Shown here piece after piece: positions 45,738 through 55,412 of a stretch of DNA of 64,000 nucleotides. The notes under the pieces are model-generated. The model had not been told where the DNA came from. It saw nothing but the letters and a program-made list of their open reading frames with translations, and did no database searches. Positions within the stretch are counted from its first letter, which is position 1, and each line of letters starts with the position of its first letter. The stretch is from Oscillatoria salina IIICB1 (GTDB taxonomy: Bacteria > Cyanobacteriota > Cyanobacteriia > Cyanobacteriales > SIO1D9): NCBI RefSeq assembly GCF_020144665.1, contig NZ_JAAHBQ010000007.1, positions 1 to 64,000 on the forward strand. Reading direction: 5' to 3'. The translations under genes and the position numbers were made by a program.

Positions 45738-45986
45738 ATGAACCAAGAAATTTTTGCTAGAGTCAAGAACATCGTTGTCGAACAATTAGCAGTTGATGAC
45801 GAACAAGTAAAAGCTGAAGCCAGCTTTGCCAATGACTTAGGAGCAGATTCCCTAGATGTCGTCGAATTGGTAATGGCTCTAGAAGAAGAATTCGATATCG
45901 AAATTCCAGACGAAGCAGCAGAGAAAATTGACACCGTAGGCAAAGCAGTAGACCACATTAGTGACAAAGTGGCAGCCTCAGCATAA
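45738..45986 (+). CDS. acpP: Acyl carrier protein
   Basis: AcpP carries growing acyl chains of fatty acid synthesis on a phosphopantetheine arm. The 82-residue acidic protein has the attachment Ser38 in the motif [19 protein letters not shown]. It is cytosolic, four-helical and of normal length. fabF follows 91 bp downstream on the same strand, the classic acpP-fabF pair. The preceding 240 bp to the divergent CCG gene must hold its promoter. Confidence 0.97.
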   Translation: MNQEIFARVKNIVVEQLAVDDEQVKAEASFANDLGADSLDVVELVMALEEEFDIEIPDEAAEKIDTVGKAVDHISDKVAASA

Positions 45987-46077
45987 AGATCGTGCTTCAA
46001 GAGCGCTTAGTCGCTAAACCAATATTTTCTCCATCAAGCTGCATTCTGAGGGAAAATATCCTCATAACACAAGAATC

Positions 46078-47334
46078 ATGACAAATTTGCCACTAAAACG
46101 AGTTGTTGTCACGGGTCTCGGTGCGATTACCCCGATTGGAAACAACCTCTCCGAATATTGGGAAGGTTTGATCGAGGGGCGCAATGGGATTGATTTGATT
46201 AGTTCATTTGACGCTTCCCACCATGCTAGTAAAATTGCTGGTGAAGTCAAGGGTTTCGATCCCCACGACTACTTGGAACGCAAAGAAGCAAAACGAATGG
46301 ATCGCTTTGCTCAGTTTGCCATAGCCGCCAGCACGCAGGCACTTGCTGACGCAGAATTTGTCATCAACGACCTAAATGCAGAACAGATAGGTGTACTAAT
46401 TGGTACGGGCATTGGCGGCATCAAAGTCATGGAAGAGCAACAACAAGTGTATCTTTCTCGCGGTCCCGATCGCTGTAGTCCCTTCATGGTACCAATGATG
46501 ATTGCTAACATGGCAGCAGGTTTGACGGCGATTCATACCGGAGCAAAAGGACCTAATTCTTGTACTGTAACTGCCTGTGCGGCTGGATCTCATGCTATTG
46601 GTGATGCCTTTCGCTTGATTCAGAGAGGGTATGCTCAAGCGATGCTCTGCGGTGGGGCAGAAGCAGCCATAACACCTTTGACAGTAGCAGGTTTTGCCGC
46701 AGCGCGGGCTTTGTCCACCCGCAATGACGATCCGACTCACGCCTGTCGTCCTTTCGATCGCTCTCGCGATGGTTTTGTCATTGCAGAAGGATCTGGTATC
46801 CTCCTGTTGGAAGAATTAGAACACGCTCTTGCTCGTAATGCGAAAATTTACGCGGAAATTTTGGGTTATGGTATGACTTGTGATGCCTATCACATGACTT
46901 CGCCAGTACCAGATGGACGAGGCGCTACTCGGGCAATTGAGCTAGCTCTCAAAGATGCTAATCTCACTCCAGATCGAATTGATTACATTAATGCTCACGG
47001 TACTAGTACCCAAGCTAATGATGTAACTGAAACTAAGGCAATTAAAAAAGCTCTTGGTGAAAGTGCTTATAAGGTAGCAATTAGTTCTACCAAATCGATG
47101 ACAGGTCATTTGTTGGGAGGATCGGGAGGTATCGAAGCGGTGGCGACAGCGATGGCGATCGTTAACGATCGCCTTCCGCCGACGATTAATTTAGCTAATC
47201 CCGATCCTGGATGCGATTTGGATTACGTGCCGAATAACAGCCGCAACCAAACTGTAGAAGTAGCTTTGTCTAATTCTTTTGGTTTTGGCGGTCATAATGT
47301 TACCTTAGCTTTTAAGAAATACAGGCGCGGATAA
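46078..47334 (+). CDS. fabF: Beta-ketoacyl-ACP synthase II
   Basis: FabF elongates acyl-ACP with malonyl-ACP. The 418-residue thiolase-fold enzyme has the active-site Cys167 in SCTVTACAAGSHAIG and the two histidines in YINAHGTSTQANDVTET and KSMTGHLLGGSGGIE. The N-terminus RVVVTGLGAITPIGNNLSEY and the ending SNSFGFGGHNVTLAF are canonical. It follows acpP at 91 bp and is probably cotranscribed. The 341-bp spacer before transketolase separates it from the next gene. Confidence 0.97.
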   Translation: MTNLPLKRVVVTGLGAITPIGNNLSEYWEGLIEGRNGIDLISSFDASHHASKIAGEVKGFDPHDYLERKEAKRMDRFAQFAIAASTQALADAEFVINDLNAEQIGVLIGTGIGGIKVMEEQQQVYLSRGPDRCSPFMVPMMIANMAAGLTAIHTGAKGPNSCTVTACAAGSHAIGDAFRLIQRGYAQAMLCGGAEAAITPLTVAGFAAARALSTRNDDPTHACRPFDRSRDGFVIAEGSGILLLEELEHALARNAKIYAEILGYGMTCDAYHMTSPVPDGRGATRAIELALKDANLTPDRIDYINAHGTSTQANDVTETKAIKKALGESAYKVAISSTKSMTGHLLGGSGGIEAVATAMAIVNDRLPPTINLANPDPGCDLDYVPNNSRNQTVEVALSNSFGFGGHNVTLAFKKYRRG

Positions 47335-47675
47335 TCGGACAATGGCATTCGGTAATGGGGTAATTGCCTTTTCGATCGGCAAGAAATGAACTGTAGAGAG
47401 ATTATTGATTTTTTTTCAATAGTTGAATCAGTGGCATCAAATTTATCGATCCCAAACCCCATTACCCGATCGCCATCTCCTACCTGAAAATTAGCTAGTC
47501 TTGTCCGCCACTCCCGAAGGATGGGATGATGGAAATGACGCTTGGGGCATCCACAGCTATAAACTTAGGGTAAACGTTGACAAAACCAACCCTAATAAGC
47601 TATTTGTCACCCTTGTTACACCAGATTTTTGCGCGTGCGATCGCGCACTAGTAGTTCAGTTTAACAGAAACAATT
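47335..47675. other. Intergenic region fabF-tkt
   Basis: I see no convincing gene in these 341 bp. A rightward frame from 47501 would run over the tkt start and has only a TTG start without a ribosome-binding site. A short T-rich tract (about 47410-47416) may help end fabF transcripts; the tkt promoter is expected in the second half but no clear boxes stand out. HIP1-related GCGATCGC occurs just before tkt. Confidence 0.4.
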
Positions 47676-49688
47676 ATGGTCGCTGCTACTCAATCACTCG
47701 AAGAACTTTGCATTAATTCAATCCGTTTTTTAGCAATTGACGCTGTCGAAAAAGCAAATTCTGGTCATCCAGGGTTGCCGATGGGCGCTGCTCCAATGGC
47801 GTTTGTGCTTTGGGATCGCTTGATGCGCTACAATCCCAAAAATCCCCAATGGTTTAATCGCGATCGCTTTATCCTTTCGGCTGGTCATGGCTGTATGTTA
47901 CAGTATGCCTTGCTTTATCTGACTGGTTACGACAGCGTGACTATTGATGATATTAAGCAGTTCCGTCAGTGGGAGTCGAAAACCCCCGGACACCCGGAAA
48001 ATTTCATGACTCCTGGCGTGGAAGTAACGACAGGACCTTTGGGACAGGGAATTGCTAACGGTGTCGGCATCGCAATGGCAGAAGCTCATTTGGCTGCTAA
48101 ATTTAATAAACCAGATATCGAGCTTGTAGACCACTATACCTATGTGATTTTGGGTGATGGCTGCAACATGGAAGGTGTTTCTGGAGAAGCTTGTTCTCTG
48201 GCTGGACACTTAGGACTGGGTAAATTAATTGCCCTTTACGATGATAATCACATCTCTATTGATGGTTCGACGGATTTAGCTTTTACTGAAGATGTTGGTA
48301 AGCGTTTTGAAGCTTACGGTTGGCACGTTCAGCACGTGGAAAATGGTAATACTGACCTCGACGCAATTCACAAAGCGATCGAACAAGCTAAAGCTGTTAC
48401 CGATAAGCCTTCTTTAATTAAGGTTACAACTACGATCGGTTACGGTTCTCCTAACAAAGCTAACTCCCATGATGTTCACGGATCTGCCCTCGGTGCGGAT
48501 GAAGTGAAAGCGACTCGCGAACACATGGGTTGGGAATACCCAGAATTTGAAGTTCCTGAAGATGCACTCAAGCACTTCCACAAAGCTGTAGATCGCGGTG
48601 CGAAGTACGAAGAACAGTGGAACAGTCTTTGGACTCGTTATCAGAGTGAATATGCTGAAGAAGCTGCTGTCTTAGCGCGGATGATGAAAGGCGAACTACC
48701 TGAAGGTTGGGATAAAGTTCTGCCTACTTATACTCCCGAAGACAAGAAAGATGCTACCCGCAACCAATCTGGTAAAGTTCTCAATGCTTTAGCAGGAGTT
48801 TTACCGGAACTTATTGGTGGTTCGGCGGATTTGGCTCCTTCTAACAAAACTTTACTCAAATCAGATAAAGATTTCCAAAAAGGCGCTTACGAAAACCGTA
48901 ACCTGCGTTTTGGTGTCCGCGAACATGGAATGGGCGCAATTTGTAACGGTATCGCCCTACATGGTTCGGGGTTAATTCCTTACGGTGCTACTTTCCTTGT
49001 CTTTACTGATTATATGCGGGCATCGATTCGCTTGTCGGCATTGTCTAATGCTGGTGTAATCTGGGTAATGACTCATGACTCGGTAGCATTGGGTGAAGAT
49101 GGTCCGACACACCAACCAATCGAGCATATTCCCTCGCTACGTGCAATTCCCGATCTAGTAGTTATCCGTCCTGCCGATGGTAACGAAACTTCTGGCGCTT
49201 ACAAAGCAGCGATCGAAAGTCGCGATACCCCTACTTTAATCGCTTTATCGCGACAAGGTTTACCGAATTTAGCTGGAAGTTCGATTGAAAATACTACTAA
49301 GGGCGCTTATGTGCTTTCTTGTGGTAATCCTCCTGAAGAAATCGAAGTAATTTTAATCGGTACTGGTTCGGAAGTACATTTGTGCGTCAATGCAGCCGAA
49401 AAATTACGGGCTGAGGGTAAGAAAGTTCGTGTGGTTTCGATGCCGAGTTGCGAGTTGTTTGAAGCACAAAGCGACGAGTATAAGGAGTCTGTTTTACCTG
49501 CTAGCGTGAAGAAGCGTTTAGTTGTTGAAGCAGGTTCTAGCTTCGGTTGGTGTCGTTATTTTGGTGCTGAAGGTGCTAGTATCAGCATCGATCGCTTCGG
49601 TGCTTCTGCTCCTGGTAATGTGGCTTTAGAAAAGTTTGGCTACACTGTTGATAATGTGGTGGCTCAAGCTAAGAAATTGTTGGGATAA
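47676..49688 (+). CDS. tkt: Transketolase
   Basis: Transketolase moves two-carbon units between sugar phosphates in the Calvin-Benson cycle and the pentose phosphate pathway, using thiamine diphosphate. The 670-residue chain shows [19 protein letters not shown], the TPP/metal motif [20 protein letters not shown] with DDNHISIDG, the pyrimidine-part motif [19 protein letters not shown] and [19 protein letters not shown]. It is full-length and cytosolic. It converges on tyrA across a palindromic repeat. Strong expression is expected from its role in carbon fixation. Confidence 0.97.
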   Translation: MVAATQSLEELCINSIRFLAIDAVEKANSGHPGLPMGAAPMAFVLWDRLMRYNPKNPQWFNRDRFILSAGHGCMLQYALLYLTGYDSVTIDDIKQFRQWESKTPGHPENFMTPGVEVTTGPLGQGIANGVGIAMAEAHLAAKFNKPDIELVDHYTYVILGDGCNMEGVSGEACSLAGHLGLGKLIALYDDNHISIDGSTDLAFTEDVGKRFEAYGWHVQHVENGNTDLDAIHKAIEQAKAVTDKPSLIKVTTTIGYGSPNKANSHDVHGSALGADEVKATREHMGWEYPEFEVPEDALKHFHKAVDRGAKYEEQWNSLWTRYQSEYAEEAAVLARMMKGELPEGWDKVLPTYTPEDKKDATRNQSGKVLNALAGVLPELIGGSADLAPSNKTLLKSDKDFQKGAYENRNLRFGVREHGMGAICNGIALHGSGLIPYGATFLVFTDYMRASIRLSALSNAGVIWVMTHDSVALGEDGPTHQPIEHIPSLRAIPDLVVIRPADGNETSGAYKAAIESRDTPTLIALSRQGLPNLAGSSIENTTKGAYVLSCGNPPEEIEVILIGTGSEVHLCVNAAEKLRAEGKKVRVVSMPSCELFEAQSDEYKESVLPASVKKRLVVEAGSSFGWCRYFGAEGASISIDRFGASAPGNVALEKFGYTVDNVVAQAKKLLG

Positions 49689-49726
49689 ATTTGCTAAGTT
49701 TTTCTCGATTTAGTTTTTAATTTTAC

Positions 49727-49756
49727 TGTAGAGACGTTGCACGCAACGTCTCTACA
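49727..49756. repeat. 30-bp palindromic repeat family, copy 3
   Basis: Arms TGTAGAGACGTTGC and complement around a central AC, in the spacer between the convergent tkt and tyrA genes. Together with the copy at 14262 this is the second in a convergent gap. Confidence 0.85.
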
Positions 49757-49780
49757 AGTTTATTGGCTTACTTGCAAGAG

Positions 49781-50620
49781 TTAAGATAGAAAATCTGGTC
49801 GTGCTTGTTGAGTAGAGTGGAGAATTTGCGCGAGTTTTGACCAATCTTCTTCTTCGATGAGTTGGATAATTTCATCGAGATTTTCGCGGTAGTTATGAAG
49901 CGATCGCAAAACTTCCGGACGATTATATTTTGCCATCATTACTCCTAATTCGGGATTGCCACCACCGACGCGCGAGGTATCCCGAAAACCAGAACTGGCT
50001 AAGTTTTTGGCTAATGCTAACACAGTGGGATTAGTTTCGCCCAGACTCGCAGCAAGCAAAGCTGCACTTACCATCACTGGGAGGTGAGAAATCCAACTCA
50101 CAGCGCGATCGTGTTCTTCGGGACTGCAAAAATAAACCTTACAACCGAGAGAAATCGCAACTTCCTCTACCTTTTTAATTGCTGCAACCGGAGTAGATTC
50201 AATAGGAGTAATCACATAAGGTGCATCCAGAAACAAATTCTTTTGAGCCGCTTCGATACCTTGTGCGGCTGTTCCCGCCATGGGATGTCCGCCAACAAAA
50301 TTTTGCCACAAACTGGTACAAGTTTGAGTAGTTGCCAGCTTAACCGAACCCACATCAGTGACAATAGTTTCCGGAGCCAAATAATCTTTTAGTTTAGCCA
50401 CAGTCGGAGCGATCGCCGCGATCGGCGTACAAATAAAAACAATATCCACTGCGCCTAAATCCTGTAAACTAACGCTAGCACGATCGACCGCACCCCTCTC
50501 AAGGGCAATTTCACAAGTGCGTCGGGAGCGAGAAACCCCGATCGTCTCCCAGGAGTGCGATCGCAATTCTAAACCTAAAGAACCGCCAATTAACCCTAGC
50601 CCAACAATTCCTATTTTCAT
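49781..50620 (-). CDS. tyrA: Prephenate/arogenate dehydrogenase
   Basis: TyrA makes the last oxidation in tyrosine synthesis; cyanobacterial enzymes of this type use arogenate and NADP. The 279-residue protein has an N-terminal dinucleotide fold (IGIVGLGLIGGSLGLEL; VSRSRRT after the second strand suggests NADP preference), VFICTPIAAI, the substrate-region block TDVGSVKLATTQTC, GGHPMAGTAAQGIEAA, and HDRAVSWISHLPVMVSAALL, followed by GFRDTSRVGGGNPELG. There is no ACT domain. Length equals that of the Synechocystis arogenate dehydrogenase. It is monocistronic and converges on tkt. Confidence 0.94.
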   Translation of the reverse strand: MKIGIVGLGLIGGSLGLELRSHSWETIGVSRSRRTCEIALERGAVDRASVSLQDLGAVDIVFICTPIAAIAPTVAKLKDYLAPETIVTDVGSVKLATTQTCTSLWQNFVGGHPMAGTAAQGIEAAQKNLFLDAPYVITPIESTPVAAIKKVEEVAISLGCKVYFCSPEEHDRAVSWISHLPVMVSAALLAASLGETNPTVLALAKNLASSGFRDTSRVGGGNPELGVMMAKYNRPEVLRSLHNYRENLDEIIQLIEEEDWSKLAQILHSTQQARPDFLS

Positions 50621-50965
50621 CTGTCAAATTTCCCTCGGTAGCGCTTGGTGTAACAATTCCGATTCGGGACAATTGTAAATCTGGAGAGAACGTCACCGCA
50701 TTTTACACCTGAGTTGGTTACTTCTATCCTGAGAGCCAAATTTTCCGGTAATTAATCCCAAAATGCCTTCAATCGTTTTTACTTGGCTCTGTGAGTACAG
50801 TAATTACACTGTTCTAGATATTTCCCTTTGAGTGTAAGTTTAAAATATTAGCAGAAAAATGGCGCGGGAAAACTTCGTCCTTTGACAACGAGGATGCCCC
50901 TTGTGCCTCAATTACTTTTCTGTATCAAGTATGGTAATGTAAATACTATCAAATAGGTCGATAAA
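50621..50965. other. Intergenic region tyrA-tnpB remnant
   Basis: No gene is visible. The final 100 bp, with GAGGATGCCCCTTGTGCCTC just before the tnpB remnant, may be the left end of that IS200/IS605-type element, but I could not define a hairpin end. Nothing else stands out. Confidence 0.35.
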
Positions 50966-51539
50966 ATGATAGTTTTTGAGTTTAAAGTAAAAGCCAAGCA
51001 AACTCAATATGTTGCTATTGATGAGACGCTCCGAACAGCTCAGTTCGTTCGTAATCAGTGCTTGCAATACTGGATAGATAACCGAGGTATTAATAAGTAC
51101 GACCTCAATAAATATTGTGCAGTATTAGCCAAAGAGTTTAGCTTTGCCCAAGAACTAAACTCCCAAGCCAAACAAGCATCAGCAGAAAGAACCTGGTGTG
51201 CTATCAGTCCTTTTTCCGCAAACTGCCGGCAGAAAGTAAAAGGGAAAAAAGGTGGGACTCGATTCAAGCAAAACAGTCACTCTGCTGAGTACAAATCAAT
51301 AGATTCTCAGTTATCTGAAAATCAAAAAACTGTTAACTTTGCTGACAAAAAAGAAAAAGAAAAATTAAAATATCAAGAAACCGATGACCTTAACTTTTTC
51401 CGAGGCAGGATAGTCAAAGTTTAGAAAATGACCGGAATATTTTGCTCATAAATATGGAAAAGTGACAATAGCAGTATCACCTCACTGGACTTCCCCAGAT
51501 TGTCCACGATGCAAACAGAGAGTCAAACAATCCCTCTAG
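50966..51539 (+). pseudogene. tnpB remnant with internal deletion
   Basis: The first part (50966-51424) is the N-terminus of an IS200/IS605-family TnpB: MIVFEFKVKAKQTQYVAIDE, RTAQFVRNQCLQYWIDNRG, then NCRQKVKGKKGGTRF. After a stop, and with most of the RuvC core absent, 51434-51539 continues with the end of TnpB: FAHKYGKVTIAVSPHWTSPD and CPRCKQRVKQSL, half of the zinc finger. About 200 residues are missing and the catalytic DED set is lost, so it cannot be active. Intact TnpB is an RNA-guided nuclease. The pentapeptide gene begins 35 bp downstream. Confidence 0.8.
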
Positions 51540-51573
51540 AAAACCTAAAACAAGAAGGAAGCCTTATTTTTCG

Positions 51574-53151
51574 ATGAACGTTACAGAACTTGGTGGTAAA
51601 TATGCCGCCGGAGTCAGAGACTTTGCTAATGTCAATCTTAGTGAAGCAAATCTGAGCGGTATTAATCTCAGTGGTGCAAATTTGAGCGAGGCTAACCTAA
51701 ATGTAGTCAACCTCAGTGGTGCAAATTTGAGCGGTGCTAACCTGGAACGAGCCAAACTAAATGTGGCTCGATTAAGCGGAATCAATCTTTCACGAGCAAA
51801 ATTAAATCAAGCAGTGCTTAATGTAGCTAATTTAATTCGCGCCGATTTAGGGGAAGCCGAATTAATTGAAGCAGCTTTAATTCGGGCTGAGTTGATTCGT
51901 GCTGAACTTAGTGGCGCAAATCTCAGAAATGCCAATCTCAATGGGGTAGATTTAAGAGAGGCAACACTGAGATACGCGAATCTGAGCGGCTGCAATTTAA
52001 GTGAAGCAAATCTACGCGGTGCCTTCCTGACTTCAGCTATTTTAGAGGGAGCAACCATGAATGGGGCTAATTTATGCCGTTGCGACCTAAGTGCTGCTAA
52101 TTTAAGGGAAGCAGAACTGCGCCAAGTAGATTTGAGTCGTGCGGATCTCAATGGAGCAGATTTACGAGGAGCAAATTTACGTTGGGCAGATTTGAGCGGG
52201 GCTTCGTTACGTTGGGCAGATTTGAGCGAAGCTAAATTAAGCGGAGCTAGTTTAATTGGGGCAGATTTGACTAATGCTAATTTACTGAATGCGAGTTTAG
52301 TTCATGCTAATTTGACTCAGGCAAGGTTAATTAAAGCTGATTGGGTAGGAGCAGATTTAACCGGGGCGACGCTGACAGGGGCTAAACTGTATGCAGTTTC
52401 TCGCTTTGGCTTAAAAACCGAAGGAATGACTTGTGAGTGGGTTGATTTGTCCCCAGAAGGCGATCGCAGCGAGATTTATCATTTTACTTCCGAAAGGGCG
52501 AAAAAGTTTTTTAATGAAACTTTACCCACAGTGGAAATTCTCATTGATGCTCCTTTGGATTTCCACGCTCATGTCGCCATTGCTTCTATTTATCAACAAA
52601 TTGTTTCTCTGTATCCAGGAATTAAAAGACCTCCAACAATTGAAGTAAGTTCTCGACGCACGGCGATAACTTTTAGCGTCGATAGCAATGACCGACTTTT
52701 TACTACTGCTTATCTAGCAGTAATTCCCTTCGCTGACGCACAAGCCAGCCATCGCAATTTAATTGCTTTGGTTCATACTTTACAATCTCAAGATCGAAAT
52801 GTTCTCAGTCTCAGGAAATATCAAAGGATTAAACAAATCAGTATCTCTTTAAATCGAGCGATCGCTAAACTCAACCAATTTGAGCTTCCTAACTTGGATC
52901 GTCTTCCGGCTGAAAGTGCTAATTTTTTCCAAGCTCCTACTCAAACAGTTTTAACTAACTCGAATGACCAAACTCTAGAAATCTATCGTCGTCCAGTTTT
53001 TGGTAAGCGTTTAATGCAGCAATCTAACTTATATCACCGGGCGAAAAAAACTTCTCAGTCTCGCTCCTCCGAGGCGACTTTACCTTCAGTGAAAACGGCG
53101 ATCGAATTTATCCGAGAGTTAGACGAACCAGAGCAAGTTAACCAAGGCTAG
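51574..53151 (+). CDS. Pentapeptide-repeat protein with conserved C-terminal domain
   Basis: This 525-residue protein starts with about 50 pentapeptide repeats (residues about 18-275; NLSGANLSEANLNVVNLSGA, ADLNGADLRGANLRWADLSG), which form a right-handed beta-helix. Residues about 285-420 are a separate domain that opens GLKTEGMTCEWVDLSPEGDR and contains PTVEILIDAPLDFHAHVAIA. The tail (about 430-525) is helical and polar. There is no signal peptide or membrane segment. The repeats are in phase with the coding frame. The binding partner is unknown. It is flanked by a dead tnpB and by a DinG-like gene 88 bp downstream. Confidence 0.87.
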   Translation: MNVTELGGKYAAGVRDFANVNLSEANLSGINLSGANLSEANLNVVNLSGANLSGANLERAKLNVARLSGINLSRAKLNQAVLNVANLIRADLGEAELIEAALIRAELIRAELSGANLRNANLNGVDLREATLRYANLSGCNLSEANLRGAFLTSAILEGATMNGANLCRCDLSAANLREAELRQVDLSRADLNGADLRGANLRWADLSGASLRWADLSEAKLSGASLIGADLTNANLLNASLVHANLTQARLIKADWVGADLTGATLTGAKLYAVSRFGLKTEGMTCEWVDLSPEGDRSEIYHFTSERAKKFFNETLPTVEILIDAPLDFHAHVAIASIYQQIVSLYPGIKRPPTIEVSSRRTAITFSVDSNDRLFTTAYLAVIPFADAQASHRNLIALVHTLQSQDRNVLSLRKYQRIKQISISLNRAIAKLNQFELPNLDRLPAESANFFQAPTQTVLTNSNDQTLEIYRRPVFGKRLMQQSNLYHRAKKTSQSRSSEATLPSVKTAIEFIRELDEPEQVNQG

Positions 53152-53239
53152 AAAGTCCTGACTGAATTGGTTTTCAGACTACCCCATCTTCGCTTACCAT
53201 TACTACAAGCTAGGATTGGTAAGGACGAGCGAAGATTAA

Positions 53240-54769
53240 ATGACCATGAAAGCGATCATTGAGGCAAAAGTTCATACCTCCCTGCGTGCTTTGCTACGAG
53301 AAACTGAATCAGTTCGCTGGCTGCATCATTTGACGATGGCTAGGTTGGTAGCGCGAGCCTTGCGTAACGATCGCCATGCTTTAATTCAAACGGGAAGCTC
53401 TCAGGAGCGATATTGTCTGAGTTATTTAACACCAGCACTACTTTGGAGCGAACCAGTAATCTTAGTCACACCCCAAAGATCCCATCAAAGATTAGGGAAA
53501 TCAATTCAGTGGTTACAAGAATGGTTAGAAACAGATAAACCCATCGAAATTGGCTCTCATTTCCCGGATACAGATAATTTCCAAGGCTTAATCCTGACAA
53601 CTCCACAAGCTTGGTTAAGCGATCGCTTGGAAAATCAAAAGCGTTTTCCCCAACATATTCCCACAATTATCGATCGCGCTGACGAACTTGAAGATTGGAC
53701 TCGCGAACAACTCACGATTAGTATTCAGCCTCAAGACTGGGATGCTTTGATGAGTCAATATCCTCGCCAGCAAGAAGAAATTCGCGACTTACGAGTACAA
53801 TTGACTAAAGCAATCTTTGGACATCCTCAAAATCCTTACTGTAGCTGTTTACTCTCCGTCCCCGAACAAAAAATCTTACAGCAGTTATTTCAAACTTTAA
53901 GTCAAGATCCCCAATGGCATTCTCACACTGGAGTAGTTCGCGATTATCAAGTCCAATTCCAGCAACCAGGACAAATGCTCTGGGCATCTATTGCTAGAGA
54001 TCTCGGACAGTTTACACTTCACATCGCACCACTAGAAGTAAGTACAGCTTTACAATCAATTTGGTCGCAGCAACCAGTAGTGTTGATTGGCTGTCCTCTA
54101 GATCGAGAACGCTCTGCACCAATATATCGTCAAAAGTTAGGTTTGCCTGAATTAACTACACTCAAATTTGCACCCGATCGCCAAAATGAATATATTCGTC
54201 TTTACTTACCCTATCGGCTACCTATGCCGAATACGCCCGGATTTCAAAATGCCCTACTGCCACAAATTCATACTTTAGTTCGCATTTGTCCCAGAGCAAA
54301 TCAACCAATTGTCCTTTTAATTGACGATGTGCCGCTTAAAGCTCAAATCGGGGCAAATATAGCAGGTGAGTTTGGTTCGCGAGTCCAAGTAGAAAAAATC
54401 AATCTTCCAGTTAATGGCATTTTAGTCACTGGTTGGGAATTCTGGATTGCCAATCAAGATTTGTTTCCTCCTCCTCAACTGCTAGTCATTGCTACGTTAC
54501 CAATTCCTTCCTTAGAAAATCCTCTTGTCGCAGCCCAAGTCACCGCCTTAAAAAGCCAGCGTCTTAACTGGTTTGACTCTTATTTGTTACCAACCGCTTT
54601 GCACCAACTACAACGGGCGATCGTACCTTTACGAGAATCTCGTGGAGTTGTGGCTTTGCTGGATAACCGAGTTAATTTTCGCAGCTACGGTAAGAAAATT
54701 TTAACTGCTCTCGAACCTTTCGCCCGCATTAACTACCTCGATGCTAGTTGGTTTGAGTCTTCAAGTTAG
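53240..54769 (+). CDS. DinG/XPD-like helicase homologue with degenerate motifs
   Basis: The 509-residue protein matches cyanobacterial proteins named DinG-like or XPD-like helicase. Key motifs look broken: the Walker A position reads ALIQTGSSQERYCLSYL, without a GK(T/S); the DEAH position reads IIDRADELEDW; motif Ia is LVTPQRSHQRLGKSIQWL. The second core is seen in QPVVLIGCPLDRERSAPI and ARINYLDASWFESSS. No iron-sulfur cysteine set is present. ATP-driven unwinding is therefore unlikely; a structural or binding role is possible. The chain is also shorter than DinG (about 700). It is preceded by the pentapeptide gene and followed by DUF2839. Confidence 0.7.
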   Translation: MTMKAIIEAKVHTSLRALLRETESVRWLHHLTMARLVARALRNDRHALIQTGSSQERYCLSYLTPALLWSEPVILVTPQRSHQRLGKSIQWLQEWLETDKPIEIGSHFPDTDNFQGLILTTPQAWLSDRLENQKRFPQHIPTIIDRADELEDWTREQLTISIQPQDWDALMSQYPRQQEEIRDLRVQLTKAIFGHPQNPYCSCLLSVPEQKILQQLFQTLSQDPQWHSHTGVVRDYQVQFQQPGQMLWASIARDLGQFTLHIAPLEVSTALQSIWSQQPVVLIGCPLDRERSAPIYRQKLGLPELTTLKFAPDRQNEYIRLYLPYRLPMPNTPGFQNALLPQIHTLVRICPRANQPIVLLIDDVPLKAQIGANIAGEFGSRVQVEKINLPVNGILVTGWEFWIANQDLFPPPQLLVIATLPIPSLENPLVAAQVTALKSQRLNWFDSYLLPTALHQLQRAIVPLRESRGVVALLDNRVNFRSYGKKILTALEPFARINYLDASWFESSS

Positions 54770-54846
54770 TTTGTCAATTTACTGGTAACTAGTAACTCCT
54801 AAGCGCTATCATATTTCCCAGAAATAGATTCTATGAGAAAATTTTT

Positions 54847-55059
54847 ATGGGTGAAGCTAAACGCCGTAAAGAGGCATTAGGAGACAAATACGGTCAAGAA
54901 CAAACGATTCTTCCCTGGCTACCAATTACCAAATCTCAAGCGCAAATGTTTTACAAGTGGACGACGACTGGCGCTTGGATTGGGATTGGCTTGATGGTAG
55001 CTTTTTGGTTAATCGTCAGAATTATTGGACCTGGTTTTGGTTGGTGGCAAGTTCAATAG
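54847..55059 (+). CDS. DUF2839 membrane protein
   Basis: This 70-residue protein is DUF2839, a conserved cyanobacterial family of unknown function. The N-terminus MGEAKRRKEALGDKYGQEQ is diagnostic and a single membrane helix (about 42-62, WIGIGLMVAFWLIVRIIG) ends the chain with a Trp-rich stretch. The charged N-terminus should face the cytosol. It lies 77 bp after the DinG-like gene and just before the tandem hairpin array. Confidence 0.9.
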   Translation: MGEAKRRKEALGDKYGQEQTILPWLPITKSQAQMFYKWTTTGAWIGIGLMVAFWLIVRIIGPGFGWWQVQ

Positions 55060-55082
55060 TTAACAGTTAAAGGACTAAACTC

Positions 55083-55347
55083 AGTTCGTAGTGAGGACTA
55101 AAGTCCTCCAATTCCCCAAAAAGTTCGTAGTGAAAACTAAAGTCCTCCAATTCCCAAAAAGTTCGTAGTGAAAACTAAAGTCCTCCAATTCCCAAAAAGT
55201 TCGTAGTGAGGACTTTAGTCCTCTAAATTCCCCAAAGAGTTCGTAGTGAAAACTAAAGTCCTCCAATTCCCCAAAAAGTTCGTAGTGAAAACTAAAGTCC
55301 TCCAATTCCCAAAGAGTTCGTAGTGAGGACTTTAGTCCTCCAATTCC
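55083..55347. repeat. Seven-unit tandem array of 38-39 bp hairpin repeats
   Basis: Seven contiguous units begin AGTTCGTAGTGA and end CCAATTCCC plus A/G. Units 1, 4 and 7 carry a full palindrome, GAGGACTAAAGTCCTC or GAGGACTTTAGTCCTC; units 2, 3, 5 and 6 have GAAAACTAAAGTCCTC, in which the stem is weakened. Units lie edge to edge without unique spacers, so it is not a CRISPR array. It lies between DUF2839 (+) and the FMN reductase gene (-). A related GTAGTGAG lead precedes the palindrome at 14176. Confidence 0.85.
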
Positions 55348-55412
55348 AGAAACTAATGGCTAAATTCTTTGGGGAGAATTTAATTTAATGCCAATGGCGC
55401 TAAAGCGGTGAT

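Noticed and set aside
45572-45760. 62-codon frame upstream of acpP
   Set aside because: It overlaps the acpP start and appears open by chance in the promoter region.
47501-47716. Rightward 71-codon frame before tkt
   Set aside because: TTG start, no Shine-Dalgarno element, overlaps the tkt start and matches nothing I know.
51807-52151. Leftward frame in the pentapeptide gene
   Set aside because: Repetitive coding DNA gives open antisense frames; the product is only a mirror of the repeats.
55083-55347. CRISPR-like repeat array
   Set aside because: Units touch each other with no unique spacers, and no cas gene is near; it is a tandem hairpin array.
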